64,000 nt of DNA from positions 23,820,395 through 23,884,394 of the forward strand of contig NC_065878.1 in assembly GCF_933775445.1 (NCBI RefSeq). Direction: 5' to 3'. The notes below the pieces were generated by a model. The model made no database searches and had not been told where the DNA came from. It saw nothing but the letters and a program-made list of their open reading frames with translations. Source of the DNA: Argentina anserina. Lineage: Eukaryota; Streptophyta; Magnoliopsida; Rosales; Rosaceae. Shown here one piece after another: positions 34,654 to 45,925 of this stretch. Position 1 is the stretch's first letter. The number at the start of each line of letters is the position of its first letter. Made by a program: the position numbers and the translations under genes.

Positions 34654-36696
34654 ATGAGTTGCTTCAACTACAGCTTCATCTGCTTGCTCTGTGTAGCTTC
34701 TGCTTTCGCCGTAATACAAGACGGGCTTCTAGTCCATTCAGCTAGTGACAAGAAGCACCCCAGAGGACCAGTTGTTACTGTGAACAAGCATCTAATCTTC
34801 CCAGATTTCAACCTCACCTACAATCCCAGTATCTTGAACGATGTGAAGCTCTTAGGCAGTGCCAAGCTAGCATCGAAAACCAGTGCCATACAAATCCCCG
34901 ATGAGTCTCATGTCACTGATCTCAGGTACCAGGCTGGCCGAGCTATCTACTCTTCTTCAATCAGACTTCTGGACCCTCGCACTGAAACCCCTGCCTCTTT
35001 CGAAACAACCTTCTCCTTCCAATTCCATAATGCTTCTTCATCTTCTGCTGAGCGAATAGAAATGACTCAAAGCGGTGGCTACGGTAATGGTGGCAGTGGG
35101 CTAGCCTTCGTCATCGTCCCGGATGAGTTCACAGTTGGCAGACCTGGTGCTTGGCTTGCCGTGCTCAACGATGCTTGCGAAGATGACTACAAGGTCATAG
35201 CAATCGAGTTCGATACACGTTTTAATCCAGAGTTTGGAGACCCTAATGATAACCATGTAGGGATTAACTTGGGGACTATTATCTCAACTGAAACCATCAA
35301 CGCTTCTGATGTTGGTGTGTTTCTCAATGATGGTTCAGTCCACCGAGCTTGGATCAGCTACAATGGCTCACGCCGTTGGATGGAGATTCGTTTGGGTTCA
35401 GACGACGGAAGCTACCCTTCAAAGCCAGTCTTCTCTGGTTCTCTTGACCTTTCGCCGTTTCTGAATGAGTACATGTTCGTTGGATTTTCAGCTTCCACAG
35501 GCAATCACACCCAAATCCACAGCGTGCTATCCTGGAACTTCACTTCGGTTAGTCAAGCATTTCTTCGTGTACCTTCAATGGAGACATGTGAGAGCAAGAT
35601 TGTTGTCAATGCAGACACTCGTGCTGAGCCTCCCGGAACTTTCTTGATCTTCACAGCCGTGCTGGTACTTGCTATAGCTGTTATGGTTGGTCTTTATTAT
35701 AACAGCAGGCGTAGAAGTGCAAATTCGGATACTGCTAGTGTTGTGTTGCCGGAGAAGAATCAGAGACCGAGGCCTCCACACAAGCCTAGAAGCTTCACTG
35801 TCTCGGAGATTTCCTTGGCCACTAGGTCTTTCGGGGAGTTGGAGATTCTGGGAGGTGGATCGAGTGGTGTGTGCTACCGAGGGAAGCTTCCAAATGGTTG
35901 TCAAGTGGCTGTGAAGCGGTTCTCCCTTCAGTTTCTGAACTCGCAAGGGCAGGATAGGAGGAGATTACTGAAGGAAATCAAGGGGATTAGCCGAGTTAGA
36001 CATCCGAATTTGGTTTCGATTAGAGGATGGTGTCAGGACAAGAAGGAGATGATGGTTGTCTATGAGTTTTTCTCTAATGGAAGCCTTGATAAGTGGCTGT
36101 TCGGTGTTGGTGTTCTTCCATGGACCCGGCGATTCAAGGTTGTGAGAGATGTGGCTGAAGCTCTCAGTTACTTGCACTCCAAACAATTGGCGCACAAGAA
36201 CTTGAAGACCACCAACGTCTTTCTTGATGTTAGTTTCCGGGCAGTTCTAGGAGACTTTGGGTTTGTGCTATGTGGAGCCGAGTCGAGAAAGTTTGAATCG
36301 ACGGTGAGTCAGAGCTCTGATGTGTTTGAGTTCGGCCTCTTTGTGTTGGAAGTGGTGGGAGGGAGGAAGAGATTGGAGGCAGAGTTGAGTGAATTGGAGA
36401 TGAGGGACTTGCTGGACTTCACATGGAGAATGCATGAAATTGGGGAAATGAGGAAGGTAGTGGATAAGAGAATGGGTGCAGTGATCAATTTGGAGCAAGC
36501 AATTAGGGTTTTGGAGATTGGATTGCTTTGCACACTGAATGTGAGCAAAGGGAGACCTAGTATGGAGCAAGTTGTGGAGTTTCTTTGCATGGAGAGACCT
36601 ATACCTGAGTTGCCACAGACTCGACCTGTTGCTTTGTTCCCTTACAACAGCACCAATGCTCTTTGTACAGGTTATTCTTGTGCTCCTTTCAAATGA
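34654..36696 (+). CDS. L-type lectin receptor-like protein with a pseudokinase domain
   Basis: An intronless frame of 680 residues. Order: signal peptide (1 to about 20), legume-lectin domain (about 45-300) with the metal-site block IEFDTRFNPEFGDPNDNHVG (184-202), transmembrane helix (about 329-349), and a kinase-like domain (about 396-650). These receptors sit in the plasma membrane and sense extracellular ligands in defence or development. The glycine-rich loop (GGGSSG), the ATP lysine (Lys421 in VAVK) and a DFG triplet (534-536) are present. The catalytic HRD is replaced by HKN (514-516), losing the proton-acceptor Asp, and the segment holding GTxGYxAPE is missing: DFG is followed within about 20 residues by the SDVFEFG block. 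The frame is otherwise intact, so this looks like a maintained pseudokinase rather than a broken gene. Closest family placement: LecRK with long lectin domain; subclass not assigned. Confidence 0.95.
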   Translation: MSCFNYSFICLLCVASAFAVIQDGLLVHSASDKKHPRGPVVTVNKHLIFPDFNLTYNPSILNDVKLLGSAKLASKTSAIQIPDESHVTDLRYQAGRAIYSSSIRLLDPRTETPASFETTFSFQFHNASSSSAERIEMTQSGGYGNGGSGLAFVIVPDEFTVGRPGAWLAVLNDACEDDYKVIAIEFDTRFNPEFGDPNDNHVGINLGTIISTETINASDVGVFLNDGSVHRAWISYNGSRRWMEIRLGSDDGSYPSKPVFSGSLDLSPFLNEYMFVGFSASTGNHTQIHSVLSWNFTSVSQAFLRVPSMETCESKIVVNADTRAEPPGTFLIFTAVLVLAIAVMVGLYYNSRRRSANSDTASVVLPEKNQRPRPPHKPRSFTVSEISLATRSFGELEILGGGSSGVCYRGKLPNGCQVAVKRFSLQFLNSQGQDRRRLLKEIKGISRVRHPNLVSIRGWCQDKKEMMVVYEFFSNGSLDKWLFGVGVLPWTRRFKVVRDVAEALSYLHSKQLAHKNLKTTNVFLDVSFRAVLGDFGFVLCGAESRKFESTVSQSSDVFEFGLFVLEVVGGRKRLEAELSELEMRDLLDFTWRMHEIGEMRKVVDKRMGAVINLEQAIRVLEIGLLCTLNVSKGRPSMEQVVEFLCMERPIPELPQTRPVALFPYNSTNALCTGYSCAPFK

Positions 36697-37344
36697 AGGA
36701 TGGTTTTGAACTTTTTTTTAGCCTTTCTAAACAACTTAGTGAGGATATATGCATGTGTATATGGATTGCAGATATTTTGTACTTCACATGATAAAAGGTT
36801 CTCATTCAGTTTCTCTATATTGTTGTGCTGAAATCCTACTAACCTAGGCCTCTATATATGATGCATATCAGATTCAGAATTGCAAAACTTTCATCCGTTA
36901 TTGGTTTGAGAATCAATATATTCCAAAAAAAAAAACCCTTTTAAAATTCCGTTGAGACCAAATCTTTGAACAAAACTTTCATCAATATAGTTCAAAAGTG
37001 TGATCTATCTCATTTTAAAACCTTTTTTTTACTCAAGTTGTAAAACAACGAAACTATAGACAATAATGCAGTGTCTTAGAATTGTGAAAATGAACGCTTT
37101 CCGTATGGAAATTTGGATAACCGAAATAAGTGACGTTTAGAATTTGGGATACAAAATTTCAACGAATAGTTCCGAGTGGTATTAGAATCACACAGACCAT
37201 GTGATATGGCCGTAATTAACCTAAGAACAAAAATATAAATAAAAATTTTTAAAAATAATTATAATGTGTACGTTTATTGAGAAGATGTCACATTTAAAAG
37301 TTAAAAAGTTAAAACCCAACTCATTTTTTATTGTAAACCCAGCT
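36697..37344. other. Intergenic region downstream of lectin receptor gene
   Basis: AT-rich 3' flank with no recognisable feature. Confidence 0.5.
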
Positions 37345-37650
37345 CTCACTCTACAAATCTAAAACCCTCTGAAGGGGTTTGTGCTCTCGGCACAAGAAGA
37401 GCAAGCTCGCCTCCATCGCTCTCCCCCGTTCTCAATCGTTGGCAGTGACTCTCCGCACCCAAGCCACCTCGCACTTCTACAACCACTCTCCACTCTTCGC
37501 CTTCGCAAGATCGGACCAAAGCTCCCGGCAGTGATGCACATTTCAGCCGGTAATAACCTCGGTTGGTTTGTTTTATGAGTGGGTTGGTTAACCGATTGGG
37601 TTTTTCATGAGTGTGTTCCACGTTTCAGCCATTAATAATCTCGGTGTTCC
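37345..37650 (+). pseudogene. Decayed copy 1 of the stomatin-like first exon
   Basis: The sequence CAAATCTAAAACCCT at about 37354-37368 matches the leader of the intact stomatin-like gene (about 40180-40194). It is followed by an exon-like stretch that in one frame reads SKLASIALPRSQSLAVTLRTQ, resembling the mitochondrial presequences of copies 2 and 3, and then a donor-like GCCGGTAATAA (GT at 37550-37551). There is no ATG in that frame at the expected place, and a stop interrupts it. The donor region is itself duplicated about 70 bases downstream (TTCAGCCATTAATAATCTCGG). Not followed by further exons. Confidence 0.6.
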
Positions 37651-37796
37651 ACATTTTGATTAATCGATTGGGTTTTTTTATGAGTGGGTTGGTTTGTTTT
37701 TTTAAGGTTCCATAAGAGATTCATTCTTGTCTTAGAGAACATTGTTCGCGTTGTGATGTGGGGGAAACGTTTTATATATAGTTCAGACACGTTAAC

Positions 37797-37861
37797 AGTC
37801 ACCGACGTTGCTGGCCGGATTTGGATGTTCTTCATCTCCTTCACAAGATCTGCCATGCACC
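37797..37861 (-). pseudogene. Fragment related to the acidic-protein first exon
   Basis: On the minus strand, GAAGAACATCCAAATCCGGCCAGCAACG resembles the first exon of the acidic unknown gene at 39108-39183 (GAAGAAGATCCAAATCCAGCAGGCAAGG). The resemblance extends into the intron (TCTGAACTAT-A-TATAA). It therefore looks like a second, decayed copy of that exon. Function unknown. Confidence 0.4.
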
Positions 37862-37939
37862 CACACTTAATCTCGTACTAATTAAAAGCAATTAAAACAT
37901 AGAGTATTAGAAAACAGTTCTAAGTAGACTTACGTGGGA

Positions 37940-38761
37940 AACAAATTTGCCAACCACCCATATTTACCTACCAAAATGACCACCCCTCATTTCATTGACA
38001 TGTGTCCCTTTTTTTTAAACCATGGCTTCATGGTGTTGTTTAAACTATAGTTGATCAATTAAATTTAATAAAGTTTACCATTAAAGATAAAATAAATAAA
38101 TTAAAAAGTATATATATGAGAAAGATGAAGAAATAACTCTTTTGGTTTCTTTGATTTCATTTTCATCCATTCAACTAATCAAACTACTCTATGCTATTTC
38201 CTTTAATCAATATATCCACATAATGAATAAACATTCATTCCTCTTCTTTCTTTGCAAATTCAAAACACCAATCACGTGGTATTTTCATCATCTCCAAAAT
38301 CAAGATGGAATAATGCCCATATGATTCAAATGCCCGGTTCATAGCAAGAGACATCAATATTCAACTTTATTGTTTTACTTTTTATGGGTTTTAATCATAT
38401 AATGACAAAGTTCTAGTGTAGTTCATTGTTCTCACTGGAGATAGAATTAAAGCTAGTGGCTGGAGAGATGTGAGAAAATATATGATTGAAAAAAAAAGTA
38501 TTAGTTGATTTTTTTCATATATAGTAATAGCACACCTGATTTGATATGAGAAGAGAATTCTCTTGTCATGGATGAGATACTGGTTATGAGATAATGTGTG
38601 TAATATACCCATTTTTGTTATATACATGAAATTTATCCTAATTGTATATAAAAAAAAACTATCATAATTTTTTAACTATAGTAAAGAAAATGACATGTGT
38701 CAATGGAATGAGAGGTGGTAATTTTGGTGGGTAAGTTTGGGTGTTCGGCGAATTTGTTTCC
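37940..38761. mobile_element. Mutator-like non-autonomous transposon
   Basis: About 820 bp with long terminal inverted repeats of roughly 80 bases: left end GGAAACAAATTTGCCAACCA, right end on the minus strand GGAAACAAATTCGCCGAACA, continuing through matching ACCA(A/C)CAAAAT and CTCATT(T/C)CATTGACA blocks. Both sides are flanked by the same 10 bases, GACTTACGTG. Long TIRs and a 9-11 bp target duplication are characteristic of Mutator-like elements. The interior is AT-rich and shows no transposase. It lies inside the partly preserved acidic gene, immediately beyond its last recognisable exon. Confidence 0.82.
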
Positions 38762-39183
38762 GACTTACGTGGGTTAGGCTTGAGACCATCTTTCTTCCAA
38801 TCCAAATATCAGCTAAGTAGGCTTGTTTCTCATCTGGGTCCTCGGGTTCCCCTTCCTCAAACTCATACTTGCTTTTGTCACCAACAGTGTCACTATCAGA
38901 ATCCGAGCGCTCGCTATTGAGTGTTGTATAGCCAAATAAGTCTTTCCCGGCTGATTCTTTTGAATCAGCGTTCTCTTCATAATACAGACATGCTTCATCT
39001 TCTTCTTCAAGACATGTTGTCACGCTAGTTTATTAAAAACCGAAGAACAAAAGACAAAGAAATCCCCCTAAACTTATAGATAGTTCAGAGTATAACAAAA
39101 CACACACCGATTTTGGCTTCCTTGCCTGCTGGATTTGGATCTTCTTCAAGTGGCATCTTTCCTTTCCCAAACGAATGGTTCAT
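38762..39183 (-). pseudogene. Acidic unknown gene, disrupted by transposon
   Basis: Minus strand. A first exon (about 39104-39183) starts MNHSFGKGKMPLEEDPNPAG; a second (about 38770-39024) encodes a Glu/Asp/Ser-rich stretch with SDSDSDTVGDKS and ends EKQAYLADIWIGRKM plus about six residues. The second exon ends at a strong GTAAGT donor that lies within the target duplication of the Mutator-like element. The join of exons 1 and 2 keeps frame only with a GT-GTGTTTTG donor; with the more obvious donor a stop follows. No further exon was found beyond the transposon. I do not recognise the family. It may be a partial gene copy rather than a functional gene. Confidence 0.4.
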
Positions 39184-39309
39184 TTCGCTATTTCTTTCGG
39201 CTAGGGCTCTAGCTAATATGATAGCTGAGAGAGACTAAATATCTATCTATATACTAGGAGGCTTAAATGAAGTTTCATCGGTAACTTTAAGTATACTTAT
39301 TCAGCATAA

Positions 39310-39740
39310 CTTGCTACTGAAAGAAAAGTAAGGGTTTCTTCAATTTCTAATTATAATAGTTTAGAGATTACGTTAGTGGATCATGATTTTTGTTCCACTA
39401 TTTTTTTTGTAGGATCTTATCAATCAGGCAATTTGCCATTATGGGATGATGTGCACTCGATGTGAGATCAGTAAGACTTCAATTAAAACTTCTTCATCTA
39501 CTTCAGTTTATCTCAAATTATTGTTAGAAGATGCTCTCCACTTCGCACAAGATGGGCAAACTCATCAAGTCCACCTCCCTCGCTCTCCGCCATTCTCAGT
39601 CGCTGGCGGCTCTTCGCAGCCAAACCACCTTATGCCCCCCCACACCAAAGCTCTCAACAACGTTCCACATTTCAGCCGGTAATAATCTTAGTTTCTTAAA
39701 TTTGTTTTTTCGAGTAATCGATTGGATTGTTTATGACTAG
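39310..39740 (+). pseudogene. Decayed copy 2 of the stomatin-like promoter and first exon
   Basis: An open stretch from an ATG at 39531 (MLSTSHKMGKLIKST..., then SLALRHSQSLAAL) resembles the presequence of the intact stomatin-like gene (NLIKLSSAVRSLRHCQSPAA) and ends at a donor-like GCCGGTAATAA (GT at 39679-39680). Upstream sequence is also shared: TTTAGAGATTACGTTAGTGG followed by an AT-rich stretch and GTAGGATCTTAT reappears, with an insertion, at about 39794-40075 upstream of the intact gene. None of exons 2-9 follows this copy, so if transcribed it could only splice into the downstream gene. Confidence 0.65.
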
Positions 39741-40246
39741 TTTGTTGCAATTAATTGGTGTATGTGCAAGAAAGTAAGGTTTTCTTCATTTTTAGTTTAG
39801 AGATTTTGTGAAACCATTCTCTTGTTGTAAAATATAGAAATTATGAAGGGAGAAAAGTTAGGAGGAAGTGATTAATCTACTAATTCATTCTCATTAGCCT
39901 TTTTATATAGGTAGGATTTACATCAAAATACATAGTTAATGAGTATTTATGTGGTCAGACACATATATTATAATATTACATCTCTTATATTTTGGCTAGT
40001 ATATTCTATATGTAATCTTCGAGGATTATATTAGTGGATCATAATTTTGGTTCAACTATTATTTTGCAAGATCATATAAACCGATTAATATGCCTAATAC
40101 AAATGCTTAAGAAATCTCAATGTGTGAGCAACACGACATTTCCATGAGCAAGAGAGTAGAAAAATGCCCCTACTCTCTGCAAATCTAAAACCCTGTTAGA
40201 GACTCCTCTACCAAAACCCCACTCCCCAATTTTCCAAATCCAAAAG

Positions 40247-43099
40247 ATGAACAACTTGATCAAGCTCAGCTCGGCCGTGAGATCCCTCCGCCATTGTCAG
40301 TCCCCGGCGGCGGTGACGACGGTCCGGACACTCACAACCTGCTCTTCGCTCCTCCGCAACCGCTCCATCGGCTCCTCCTCTCCATCTTCTTCAATCGTTC
40401 CGGCGCGCAGCTTGCTCGGCGGCGTTCGTCACTTCCGCGGCAGCGGCAACAGCGATTCTCGGTAATTTTCACTCCTTACTAAGTATCTGTGGATTTAAGA
40501 GTTTTGGAGGTAGTCAATACAAGGTTCTGTGGATTTTAGAGACTTGGATTTTAGAGTTTTAGAGTTTCGGTTGGTTAGGTTAGTCATGGATTGTTAGGGT
40601 TTTAGAAGTACTCGGTTATTGTTAGAGTTTCGGTTATTATTACTCGGTTTTACTAGTACTGTGTTGACGGATTGTTTATGGTTCTTGTGTTATGAGTGAG
40701 ATATTGACTGAATTGTTTGGGGTTGTTTATATGTAGGAACCATGAGATTGCTCCACCAATTAACTGGGGGATTCGGATTGTGCCGGAGCGTATGGCTTTT
40801 GTGATTGAGCGCTTGGGGAAGTATCACACCACGTTGCGGTCTGGAATCCATTTCTTGATTCCATTTGTCGACAGGATCGCTTTCGTGCATTCGTTGAGGG
40901 AGGAGGTCTTCAATGTGCCAGACCAGACAGCTGTCACTCTGGACAATGTCAGGATTCAGGTTGATGGTGTCATTTACCTTAAGGTATATCACTTTGGGGG
41001 TCTTGGATTTGTTATTTTGCTGGGTCACTGAGAGTTTGTTTTCTTTTAACATTTTCGTTTTAATAATGCAGATTGAGGACCCCCACCTAGCCTCATATGG
41101 AGCTGCACGTCCTTTCGATGCAGCTATTCAAGTTGCTCAGGGGATTATGCGTTCTGCAATTGGGAAGCTTACTCTTGACAATGCATTCAAGGAAAGGGAA
41201 AACCTAAATGATGAGATAGTGGTATCATTTTCTTCTTTATCTCATGAAAATTATCTGATCTCCTGCTGGTAATAAGAAATTGTCCGTTGAAGATTGTAGT
41301 AGTAAGTTTTGTCAATCACTCTTGACAACCCATTGGGAAAAGTTATCACTTAACAATAAGATAGTGTAGATGTATCTGCTTCTTTTGCAACTCATTAGCT
41401 TTGCTACTTTTGAATATATTGGTCAATTTTGTTTTGTTTATTTCCCTTGTTTGTCCTGTATTTTGATAATCTGCTGGACAAGAAAGCAGGGTGTTTATCT
41501 ACATTATTCCAGCTTGTTGCTGTATATTGGTTTTTTAAGATTGTTTCATAGGTTCAATGAATTATTATATATCATAAGCTCACCTTTTTATCTTGTAGAG
41601 GGTTGTTAACGAAGCTGCAACAGCATACGGCTTGAAGTGCATCCGATATGTGCTAAGTAAGACATCTTTTTTTGCAAGTATTTCATTCAGCCATACTTTT
41701 GTTATTGTCAGTGAGAAATGTTTGTGTAACCACTTGTTACTTTCTTAGAGGACATAACTCCTCCTCTTACGGTGAGGCAATCGATGGAAATGCAAGCTGA
41801 TGCAGAACGGAAAAAGAGAGTTAAAATTCTCGTGTCTGAAGGTAAGAAACCATATGTTGTTTGATATTCTAGTTATAGCCTTATAGGTACATGGTTCATC
41901 AAGTCAAATTCACTGAAATTCACTAATCTTTCTCAGGTGAAAGGGATGCCGCCATTAACCAAGCTGAAGGGGAGAGGCGTGCTGCATTTTTGGCTGCAGA
42001 AGGTAGCTACATTTTATCGAGTTCCAGTAGTGTGAAATAAAGATAGGTTTAATGTTGATGTTCCTCTAATTGATAACTTTTGGCTCTTGTAACTTCTTCC
42101 GCTGATCATCCATTATTTTAAATATTCTTTTATAGGAGAACTAGCCAAAGCAGATGCTGCTTCTAAAGGGATCTCACTTGTTTCAAAGAGTCTTATGGAA
42201 CATGGGGGTGGAGAGGTGAGGTTCTTCACTTCGTTGTATTGTGATTGCAAAATTGTTTCTAAAGTGTTCCTCCTTAATTGTTTATTTTGGCATATGAACA
42301 TAGTGTTGGTGCTTAATTTTAGACCGCAAAGACTGTCGTTTTAGTGCTTTGAAAGCAATTTTTTTTCATAGGCTCAACCATGGGAATAGTAATTATGTGT
42401 GTTCAACTCCTTTTTTTTTTCTTTTTTTTTTATATCCTTTTTTATACCTTTGACTGTATTAGCATTAATGATGACGGATGGTATGTTATTTGAACATTCT
42501 TTTCTCTTTACTGTCAACCTTCAGTCTCATACTACTTTGCTTTGCACCTTCATACTAGTTCCTTTATGCATCAGCCATTGCAGCGGAAATCGTATCTAGT
42601 CTGACGGTTTATGGTGTATAGACTTATGGAAATCATATTTGTGTGGTTGGAACAAGGAACTAATGATCTCTGATTTGATTTGCAGGCTGCTGCTTTGAAA
42701 GTCGCTGAGCAGTATGTTATGGCCTTTGGAAATATTGCGAAACAGGTGAACAAGATAAACATATAACTTTTTGTGTATGCTGTTATTACATATGCTCAAC
42801 TGATTACTAAACTAGCCAGGCTTCTAATCTGTGTCTCTTTTACTTTGTTTTTCCAGGGCACCACAATCTTGCTTCCCAATGATCCTACCGGTGTCTCCTC
42901 CATGATTTCTCAAGCCCTTACTCTTTACAAAAGGTTGGGTGGGGATCCGACAAATGGATCAACTGGAGGCTTTAAGGCTGTTACACCCTCTGAAGAATCT
43001 CAGCATGCAACTAAGTTGACTGATGAAACAGTTGATGAAGATAAGGCTTCAAAGAAGGTGACTGATGCACCTGGGTTTTCGCTTCAAAACCGCAATTAA
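40247..43099 (+). CDS. Mitochondrial stomatin-like protein (SPFH/prohibitin family)
   Basis: Nine exons (40247-40461, 40737-40983, 41072-41221, 41599-41656, 41749-41841, 41937-42002, 42136-42215, 42686-42745, 42857-43099), all GT-AG, give 403 residues. The N-terminus (about 1-70) is Arg/Ser-rich and lacks acidic residues, as expected for a mitochondrial presequence. The SPFH domain starts near INWGIRIVPERMAFVIERLG and includes FLIPFVDRIAFVHSLREEV, VTLDNVRIQVDGVIYLK and EDPHLASYGA; a helical segment with KADAASKGISLVSKSL follows. Stomatin-like proteins form ring-like scaffolds on the inner mitochondrial membrane and help organise respiratory supercomplexes and proteases; in plants SLP1 and SLP2 have this role. 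The C-terminal 40 residues are variable. Two decayed copies of its promoter and first exon lie upstream. Family and structure are secure. Confidence 0.95.
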
Positions 43100-44426
43100 A
43101 ATATAGGTGATTTTTCTCAATATCACTATCAGAGCAATTTTTGATCTTGACAGCAGACTTGTCCATTTTAATATGAGCTGTAATTCACTACAAGGTATTA
43201 ACATCCGTGCTATCAGAAATAGGGACTAATCCTGAGATTGAAACTTGTGTTTGGGTTGGAACTTGGAACTGATTCAACAATGATATTAACTCTTTGATCA
43301 TCAATTAGGTGAAGGGCTGGTTTTACTTGATTTTCTCAGTACATGTTTCAATCTAATGTTATGCATACTTAGAAAATTACTATATATACTATTACATAAT
43401 TGGAAACAACTTTCATGTCTGATCAATATACCAAGTCTCCGGCCTTCTAGCCTTCCATGAATTATGTTCGCTTTCTGTGTTTACTCCCACTCTGGCATTA
43501 GGTTTCGGATTGCCAAATAATTTCGACAAACCTAGTCACTTGGACAAAGATAATATGATGCATTGCAGCCGGCAGGCCTGCAGTCCTTGCAAAAGAAAAG
43601 CATTCGAACTTGTGATTTGCATGTTATGATGAGAGCAAGAACACAATTTTCATCATGGTATGGTGACCTAATTATCCATTGTTAATTGCTGATTAGTCAA
43701 GCTCTTCACTGGGCCTGCCATTGTTTCTATTCTATAATTTCTATGTTTTGGCCTGCAGTGAAAACTTAATCCAATTCACTTAAAGTCAAGGACAGGATGC
43801 GTCTGCCTCTCTGCCTTGCATAACAAGTCACACTTGCCCTTTCTATTCTCTCCTGTCTTTATTCCCTTACCGTTCATTACTCATTTACGCACATAATTTA
43901 ATAATTTATGCTGTAGAAATTTTGGCTTTTGGATTTGGTGCGTCTGGTATGGTCTGGCATTGTTATTTTGTTTTGGGCACAAGATCCAGCTCCACATCAA
44001 TAGAATTTTCCTCTAACTTCCAAGATTCCATTCCACCTATAATAAACTCATCGACTGATTCCTTCTTCCTTGTTTATTTTTATATTCCATAATCGGATTG
44101 ATCCCCACGGCCATCATCGATTTATACTCCGGCTTTCCTCCATAAACATTAACTCACTCACCCAGCTGTGTTGTGTTCTTGTAAACCCCTGTAATCCAAA
44201 ACTTGTGTGTCTTACCTATGTGATCTTGTCCCTCTCTCATTTCTCTCTTTTAAAACAGTCAACTTTTGCCTACCATTCCGCTCATCATTTTCCAGTCTGG
44301 TCCATACTTCGAAAGCTCCAATCTTTGGCCTCTCTCACTCACCCAACCAACAAGTTTGGATTAGTTTGAGTCTCTCCTTCACTACCCAATAGCGTTTTGC
44401 ACTTCAAGTACTGATCTTTGGCGGTG
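43100..44426. other. Intergenic region between stomatin-like and UNC93-like genes
   Basis: Stomatin-like 3' flank, then the UNC93-like promoter and a CT-rich leader region (about 44140-44400). A minor open frame in the leader has no protein features. No repeat recognised. Confidence 0.5.
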
Positions 44427-45925
44427 ATGGGTCTCGAAGGAGGTGACGATATGGCCAAAGAAGGACAGGAGCTTCCTCCCAAGTCGTTACTCCGGTACAA
44501 CTCGCCGCTGGTGCAAGTGGGTCTCATCGGCTTGGTCTGCTTCTGCTGCCCGGGAATGTTCAACGCCCTCTCCGGCATGGGCGGCGGAGGCCAGGTCGAC
44601 CCCACCGCCTCCAACAACGCCTCCACCGCTCTCTACACCACCTTCGCCGTCTTCGGCATCCTCGGCGGCGGCATCTACAACATCCTCGGCCCTCGTCTCA
44701 CTCTCCTCTCCGCTTGCTCCACCTATGTTCTCTATGCCGGCTCCTTCCTCTACTACAACCACTACAAGCACCAGGCCTTCGCCATCACCGCCGGCGCCAT
44801 TCTCGGCGTCGGCGCCGGCCTCCTATGGGCCGGACAGGGCGCCATCATGACGTCGTACCCGCCCCCGAACCGGAAAGGGACTTACATCTCGTTCTTCTGG
44901 AGTGTCTTCAACATGGGTGGTGTCATTGGTGGGTTGATCCCTTTTGTTCTTAACTACCACAGAACTGAAGCCGCTTCTGTCAATGATGCAACTTACATTG
45001 GTTTCATGGTGTTCATGAGTATCGGCACGATTTTGACCCTGGCTATATTGCCGGCGAGTAAGGTGGTGCGTGACGATGGGACCAAGTGTACTAAGATTCA
45101 GTACTCCAATGTTACTACTGAGGCGATTGAGATAGGGAAGCTGTTTTTGAATTGGAAGATGCTGCTTATTGTCCCTGCTGCTTGGTCTAGCAACTTTTTT
45201 TATACGTATCAGTTTAATAATGTGAATGGGGTGATGTTCAATTTGAGGACTAGGGGTTTGAACAATGTGTTCTACTGGGGTGCGCAGATGATTGGGTCGA
45301 TTGGGATCGGGTACATAATGGATTTCAGCTTCAAGAGTAGGAGGACGAGGGGGTTTTTCGGCATTGTAGTGGTGGCTGTTCTTAGCACTGCCATTTGGGC
45401 TGGTGGACTTGCCAACCAGCTAGGTTACAGTCGCGGAAATAAGCCGGAGAAGCTGGATTTCAAGGGCCCTGGTGCTGATTTCGCTGGACCGTTTGCGTTG
45501 TACTTTAGTTTCGGGTTGTTGGATGCTATGTTCCAAAGCCTTGTCTACTGGGTCATCGGTGCCTTGGCTGATGATTCTGAAACTCTAAGCAGGTATGACA
45601 TAACTGCACATAATGATAGGGTAGAGTATTTTCAGGTATATAGCATTGTGAATATGATGTGAATTGTGAACCACATTTATGCATGTGTTACAGGTATGTT
45701 GGATTCTACAAAGGAGTGCAGAGTGCTGGAGGAGCTGTTGCTTGGCAAGTTGATACTCGCCATGTCTCTTTCCTTGGCCAATTGATTATGAATTGGGTTT
45801 TCACGACTGTGAGCTATCCGTTATTACTCGTTCTGGTCTTGTTTGCTGTGAAGAATGAGGATGAAGATGAGGAAATCACCAAGAGCAAGGAAGTTGCACC
45901 TGGTTCGAACAAGGAGGTTGCTTAG
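44427..45925 (+). CDS. UNC93-like major facilitator protein
   Basis: Two exons (44427-45592 and 45694-45925) give 465 residues. The start is the first ATG (MGLEGGDDMAKE); the frame is open for a few codons upstream but has no ATG there. The protein has about eleven or twelve membrane segments, with PGMFNALSGMGGGGQ, the WAGQGAIMTSYPPPNRKG loop (a family signature), and FFWSVFNMGGVIGGL. The tail (NEDEDEEITKSKE) is acidic and cytosolic. UNC93-type proteins in animals regulate potassium channels or receptor traffic; plant members are membrane carriers of unknown substrate, some implicated in ABA and potassium responses. The first third of the gene is GC-rich compared with its surroundings. The single intron starts AGGTATG and ends before GTATG; leaving it in gives an early stop. 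Confidence 0.94.

Noticed and set aside
44070..44369. 99-residue plus-strand frame upstream of the UNC93-like gene
   Set aside because: Composition is that of a CT-rich leader, no domain, and it lies where the 5'UTR is expected.
45593..45693. Read-through of the UNC93-like intron as coding sequence
   Set aside because: It stops after about 22 residues, while the spliced form restores a conserved C-terminal membrane segment.
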